Notes under the pieces: model-generated
Seen by the model: the letters and a program-made list of their open reading frames with translations, nothing else
The model's database searches: none
What the model was told of the DNA's origin: nothing
Program-made: the position numbers and the translations under genes
Part shown: in pieces, positions 39,315 through 42,688 of the stretch
How positions within the stretch are numbered: position 1 is the stretch's first letter
Layout of the letters: every line of letters starts with the position of its first letter
DNA from: a virus
DNA length: 42,688 bases
Reading direction: 5' to 3' (one strand)
IMG/VR virus record: IMGVR_UViG_3300023106_000017
Coordinates: 1 to 42,688 of that record

Positions 39315-39896
39315 ATGCCTAATTGCCCTATTAATCTTTCGAGCTTCGACCCGTCCTGCGACGCGTTGCAAAGCGTGGCCGGCCTGCGCGATGTGTTCTA
39401 CTTCTGCCGCCGGGCCGACATTACGGCGCTCACTATTAGCACCCTGACCGCCAATAAGGGCACCATCACCGCCTTGGATACGGTCGCTCTGTACAAGTTT
39501 CAGGGCCGCAAGTTTCAGAACAGCGGCAAGACGGACCTGGCCAAAAGCGAAACCGGCAAAACGCGCTACAAGCAAACCTTCGTAGCCCGCGTGTACTACG
39601 ACACCCAGCCCGAGCGCAACACGATTGAGCAACTGGGCTTCGTGGAAGACCTGGTGATTATCGCGCCGACCAACAGCGGCAAAATCGAAGTGTACGGCGC
39701 TAGCCTGGGCCTGGCCCCAACAACGGCCAGCGGCGGCACCGGCACGAAGCTGGAAGACGACAATACGTTCCTCTTCACCTTCGAGGGCGACGAGCCCAAG
39801 TTGCCCGCCCTATTTAACACGGTAACCACGGCCACCACGCCGGAAGCAGATTACCTGACCAACATCGAGTACCTGGACGAATTGGTAAGCGCCTAA
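39315..39896 (+). CDS. Late structural protein, possible major tail protein
   Basis: This 193-residue, beta-rich product (ITALTISTLTANKGTITALDTVALYKF; KIEVYGASLGLAPTTASGGTGTKLEDDNTFLFTFEGDE) resembles tail-tube or similar beta-sandwich proteins of Bacteroidota phages. It is located directly after the capsid gene, where a tail tube or head-decoration protein could be. Shares TAATG with the next gene. Confidence 0.65.
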   Translation: MPNCPINLSSFDPSCDALQSVAGLRDVFYFCRRADITALTISTLTANKGTITALDTVALYKFQGRKFQNSGKTDLAKSETGKTRYKQTFVARVYYDTQPERNTIEQLGFVEDLVIIAPTNSGKIEVYGASLGLAPTTASGGTGTKLEDDNTFLFTFEGDEPKLPALFNTVTTATTPEADYLTNIEYLDELVSA

Positions 39897-40462
39897 TGGA
39901 GCTGCTGGACCGCATCGCAGCGGCGCTGGCCACCGACGCGCCAACCACGGAGCTAACGGCACTGCTTATTGAAGCCGGCGGGGAACAGTGTTGGCGACGC
40001 CCCCGGCTTATTCATCGCCTTACCGCAATCCTTCACGCTAAACGCCCCCCAATGGCAAGTTCCACCACCCACCGCTTTAAAGCTGGTTTCGCTCACAAAG
40101 ATTTCAGCGGCTTCCCGCTGGTCATCGGCTCCGAGACCCGCCTCATTACCGCCAAAAACCTCACCAACGAGGACGTGCCCCTGCTCAAGCAGTACGGCGG
40201 CGGACACCTGATTGAGCCCATCCCGGCCAAAGAAGCCGCTGCTTCGGAGGAGGTTGAAACCGTGAACACCGGCATCCTGCAAACGGCAGTCGAACAAGAC
40301 GGCGACACCACCATCATCAAGCATTCCAGCGGCGGCCCTGATGATTTGCCCATCACGGCCCCGGCAGCGGAAGCCGAAGAAACCAAAACACCGGATAAGA
40401 AGCCGGAGCCAGTGCTGAAGCCTGCCCCGAAAACGAAGGAAGACGAGAAAAAGCACAAATAA
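39896..40462 (+). CDS. Late protein of unknown function
   Basis: The 188-residue product is coupled by TAATG to the previous gene. The body (HRFKAGFAHKDFSGFPLVIGSETRLITAKNLTNEDVPLLKQYGGGHLIEPI) starts near an internal ATG at 40052, and the C-terminus is an acidic, Lys/Pro-rich tail (EAEETKTPDKKPEP). The part before 40052 is Cys/Arg-rich and less convincing, so the real start may be 40052 (136 residues). Head or neck component by position. Confidence 0.6.
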   Translation: MELLDRIAAALATDAPTTELTALLIEAGGEQCWRRPRLIHRLTAILHAKRPPMASSTTHRFKAGFAHKDFSGFPLVIGSETRLITAKNLTNEDVPLLKQYGGGHLIEPIPAKEAAASEEVETVNTGILQTAVEQDGDTTIIKHSSGGPDDLPITAPAAEAEETKTPDKKPEPVLKPAPKTKEDEKKHK

Positions 40463-40465
40463 CCG

Positions 40466-41776
40466 ATGGCTAAAAAGCCCGCCAATCCCCTGAAGAATCC
40501 CCGCACCGCCACCACTGTGCGGGGATTCTTCAATAAGGCCACTGCCGACCTGCTCCCGTCCGTTGTCACGCAGAAAGACTTCGGCAGTGGCAGCACCAGC
40601 GGCGGCAAGGGGCTGGCGTATGGTTTCGGCAACACCGTGCCACAGGTTGCGCTCGACGCGGCCCTGAACTCGGGAACAGCCTACCGCTGCCTAGAGCGTC
40701 GCACCGCGTTCCTGGTGGGCATGGGGCTGCCGGAAAACCTGGCGGCGCTGGATGTACCCGGCCACCCCGGCAAGGACGTGGGCGAACTTTGGGGCGAAAG
40801 CTGCTCCGACTGGAGCTACTTCAATGGCGTAGCCTACTTAGTGCGCTATGCCCTAGATAAGAGTATTGGCGAACTCCATTTGCTGCCCTTCCCCTCGGTG
40901 CGCAAAACCGACAAGGGGACCTTTCTGCTAAACCACAAATTCGGCCGCAAGGGCTTCAGCAAAAGCGACACCACCGAACACGCCGCCTTCGACAACAGCG
41001 ACGAGGCGATTCAGGCGGTACTTGACAAGGCCGAGGAGCCCATCGACCCCAAGAACCCCGAAGGGCCGAAGCACGGCCAGCCGGGGCAAATCCTGTACGC
41101 CTACATCGCTAAGGCCGGCGAAAAGGACTACCCCCTGCCGCCGCATTGGGCTGGCCTGGAAGATGTGCTGCTGGATACCCAGCTAAGCAAGTTTGACTTG
41201 GAAGAGGTGCGCAACGGCTTCTTTCCGAACGGTGTACTTACACTCATTGGGGAGCAGGACGACCTGACCGTGGGCGAAGATGGCCTGACGCAAGTAGAGC
41301 GCACCAACGAGGCCCTGCGTGACTTTACGGGCAACGGCACCAGCCAGGAAGGTCGCGACAAGCTGCTGGTCCTAGAAGCCAAAACCAAAGAGCAAGCCCC
41401 CGTGCTGACCCCGTTCAACGGGACCACCAACATGGAGAAGCTCGACGCCAAAAAGGAGAGCACGGGCATGGTGGTGTGTCGCCACATCGGCATCCCGCCG
41501 ATTCTGGCCGGCTTCGCCAAAGCTGGGCAGCTGGGCGCGGCACAGGAAATCCTGAACGCCGTGGAGCTGACGCAGGATGATTTAGCGCCCACTCAGCGCA
41601 AAGCCCTGCGCACCCTGGCGCTGCTGATTCCCGAATTGAAAACGGCGAAGGTGGGCGCCAAAAAACCCATTTCGTTTCTGCCGCCCGAAGTGTTGGCCGT
41701 GCTCACGGTTGACGAAAAGCGCAAGCTCGGCGGCTACGAGGCCCTTCCTGTCCCTGTAACCCCGACCCAGCCGTGA
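40466..41776 (+). CDS. Portal protein
   Basis: The 436-residue product has conserved portal patterns: an N-terminal basic region, NSGTAYRCLERRTAFLVGMGLPENL, the clip/stem central region (DVLLDTQLSKFDLEEVRNGFFPNGVLTLIG) and, near the end, STGMVVCRHIGIPPILAGFAKAGQLGAAQEI, typical of phage portal proteins. The portal is the DNA-entry vertex and docks TerL. The first codons (40492-40531) contain a perfect 15-bp inverted repeat. It overlaps the next gene (GTGA). Confidence 0.85.
   Translation: MAKKPANPLKNPRTATTVRGFFNKATADLLPSVVTQKDFGSGSTSGGKGLAYGFGNTVPQVALDAALNSGTAYRCLERRTAFLVGMGLPENLAALDVPGHPGKDVGELWGESCSDWSYFNGVAYLVRYALDKSIGELHLLPFPSVRKTDKGTFLLNHKFGRKGFSKSDTTEHAAFDNSDEAIQAVLDKAEEPIDPKNPEGPKHGQPGQILYAYIAKAGEKDYPLPPHWAGLEDVLLDTQLSKFDLEEVRNGFFPNGVLTLIGEQDDLTVGEDGLTQVERTNEALRDFTGNGTSQEGRDKLLVLEAKTKEQAPVLTPFNGTTNMEKLDAKKESTGMVVCRHIGIPPILAGFAKAGQLGAAQEILNAVELTQDDLAPTQRKALRTLALLIPELKTAKVGAKKPISFLPPEVLAVLTVDEKRKLGGYEALPVPVTPTQP
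40492..40531 (+). repeat. Perfect 15-bp inverted repeat in the portal N-terminus
   Basis: GAAGAATCCCCGCAC (40492-40506) and GTGCGGGGATTCTTC (40517-40531) with a 10-base loop form a very stable hairpin 27 bases after the portal start codon, inside codons ~10-22. It has no T run and is in frame, so it is likely a translational or mRNA-stability element rather than a terminator. Confidence 0.85.
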
Positions 41777-42381
41777 CCATTGCCCAAGCCGACTTCGTGG
41801 AACTGCTGCCGTTCTCGAACAAAATCGAGCCCTGGCAGCTCGCAGCCTTTATCACCCAGGCGCGCACCTTCGACCTGCTGCCGCTGCTCGGGTATGCCAC
41901 CCTGGAAGCACTCGATGCCCTGACCGCGCCAACGCTACTGCCGCCCCCGGCCGCTGGCGTGGAGGCCGTCTTGGGCAGCTACTACCTGCGGCAGGACCGG
42001 GTGTACCTGGCCTTGTCCGCAACGACGGACCCAGTGGGCGAAACAACCGCGTGGCAGTACCAGCTCACCGCTACGCTGTGGAGTCAGTACGTGCGCCCCT
42101 ATTGGGTGCAGCGGGCCTTCGCACGCTTCGTGGTGACGCATGGCCTCAACATCACCAAGGCCGGCGTCACGCTGCCCAAGGACAGCGCGCAGAACACCTA
42201 CGAGCGCCCCAGCGCCGGGCAAATCGCCACCCTGCAGGCCAGCATCGACAACACGGCTGAAACCCTGCTCTCGCGCCTCACGGCTTTTCTGCGAACCGAG
42301 AAGCTATCCCCCGAAAACACCTCCTGCGCCGCCGATACCCACCGCCACCGCCGGCCCATTCGCGGCATCAACCGCCGTTAA
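41773..42381 (+). CDS. Head completion / DUF6712-like protein
   Basis: The product is 202 residues from GTG at 41773, in a GTGA overlap with the portal stop. Start TIAQADFVELLPFSNKIEPWQLAAFITQARTFDLLPLLGYATLEAL resembles the DUF6712 head-tail adaptor family found beside Bacteroidota phage portal genes. The C-terminal part is polar (TEKLSPENTSCAADTHRHRRPIRGINRR). Function is by context. Confidence 0.7.
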   Translation: MTIAQADFVELLPFSNKIEPWQLAAFITQARTFDLLPLLGYATLEALDALTAPTLLPPPAAGVEAVLGSYYLRQDRVYLALSATTDPVGETTAWQYQLTATLWSQYVRPYWVQRAFARFVVTHGLNITKAGVTLPKDSAQNTYERPSAGQIATLQASIDNTAETLLSRLTAFLRTEKLSPENTSCAADTHRHRRPIRGINRR

Positions 42382-42384
42382 CCC

Positions 42385-42688
42385 ATGCTCAACCCCGGCC
42401 GCCCTTTCTCGCAGCTCAACCAGGTAAACGATTTACGTGGGGACGACTTCGTGCCCCTGCTTCGCACATCCGAACCCCTGCCCGACGACCAGAACGTCAT
42501 CATTTCCGGGCAGCGGCTCGAGGAGCTACTAGGCGATGGCAGCGGCGGTGGTGGCGGGGGTACCGTGCCGTACCCGCTGTACGCCGGCCCTGGCACGCAT
42601 ACCGATGGGCCCATGCACCAGCTGGCCGCCACGCTGCTGGCCAACCGCTCCCCCAACCTCACCCCTGGCAACGTAAAGCAGGCTCGCT
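42385..42688 (+). CDS. Tail/fibre-type structural protein, 5' part (continues at base 1)
   Basis: The first 101 codons are visible (MLNPGRPFSQLNQVNDLRGDDF..., a Gly-rich turn and NLTPGNVKQAR), then the window ends one base into a codon. If joined to base 1 the frame stays open to 1283. It follows the DUF6712-like gene by 3 bp and is the 5' portion of the gene listed at 1-1283. Confidence 0.8.
   Translation, partial: MLNPGRPFSQLNQVNDLRGDDFVPLLRTSEPLPDDQNVIISGQRLEELLGDGSGGGGGGTVPYPLYAGPGTHTDGPMHQLAATLLANRSPNLTPGNVKQAR

Noticed and set aside
39969-40211. Alternative-frame protein overlapping 39896-40462
   Set aside because: It is short and proline-rich, and the longer frame has better neighbour coupling, although the first 52 codons of that frame remain uncertain.
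1-42688. CRISPR array or diversity-generating retroelement
   Set aside because: No regularly spaced repeats and no reverse transcriptase gene were found, despite fibre genes that could be targets.

Overview
The window looks like the complete genome of a temperate, tailed (siphovirus-like) bacteriophage of a GC-rich member of the Bacteroidota, most likely a Hymenobacter-type host. The host is inferred from high GC, dense ATGA-coupled genes without Shine-Dalgarno sites, and several promoters of the Bacteroidota form TTG-N19/20-TAnnTTTG. The two window ends fall inside one reading frame: the frame starting at 42385 runs off the right edge and continues in phase at base 3, giving one 528-residue protein if the ends are joined. 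I therefore read this as a circular 42.7 kb sequence opened inside a tail or fibre gene.

Layout. 1-4154: three virion-surface genes, the last a tail protein with an IPT/TIG domain, an SGNH-esterase-like domain and a C-terminal lectin-like region. 4356-7036: lysis region with small membrane proteins, a u-spanin-like lipoprotein, an M15 peptidase endolysin and a three-helix holin candidate. 7045-8411 (minus): a four-gene accessory operon with a tyrosine/dual-specificity phosphatase, an HTH protein and a zinc ribbon. 8435-9799: membrane protein, cupin, and a small gene bracketed by 21-bp direct repeats. 9800-10422: no credible protein gene, but a promoter, several helices and a terminator consistent with a ~420-nt structured RNA. 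10423-12564 (minus): integrase, a repeat-rich attP candidate, and the repressor.

12607-25834 is the early/replication region: repressor operator, Dam-type methylase, antirepressor, a second copy of the operator half-sites, many small unknown genes, a MazG-like enzyme, an excisionase-like HTH gene divergent from a GIY-YIG nuclease, a Dcm-like methylase, an HNH protein, and a Lin1244-type replication initiator with an internal AT-rich repeat block (candidate origin). 25881-42381 is the late region: small and large terminase, tail genes, an HNH homing nuclease, tape measure, a minus-strand RHH/secreted-protein operon with its own operator, a ClpP-type head protease fused to a scaffold-like tail, major capsid protein, portal and head completion. 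Packaging and tail genes precede the capsid and portal genes, the reverse of the HK97/lambda order.

The most interesting items are the unexplained structured RNA, the duplicated operator linking two early promoters, a family of leaderless promoters on single inserted genes, and the autoregulated accessory operon embedded in the head-tail gene cluster.
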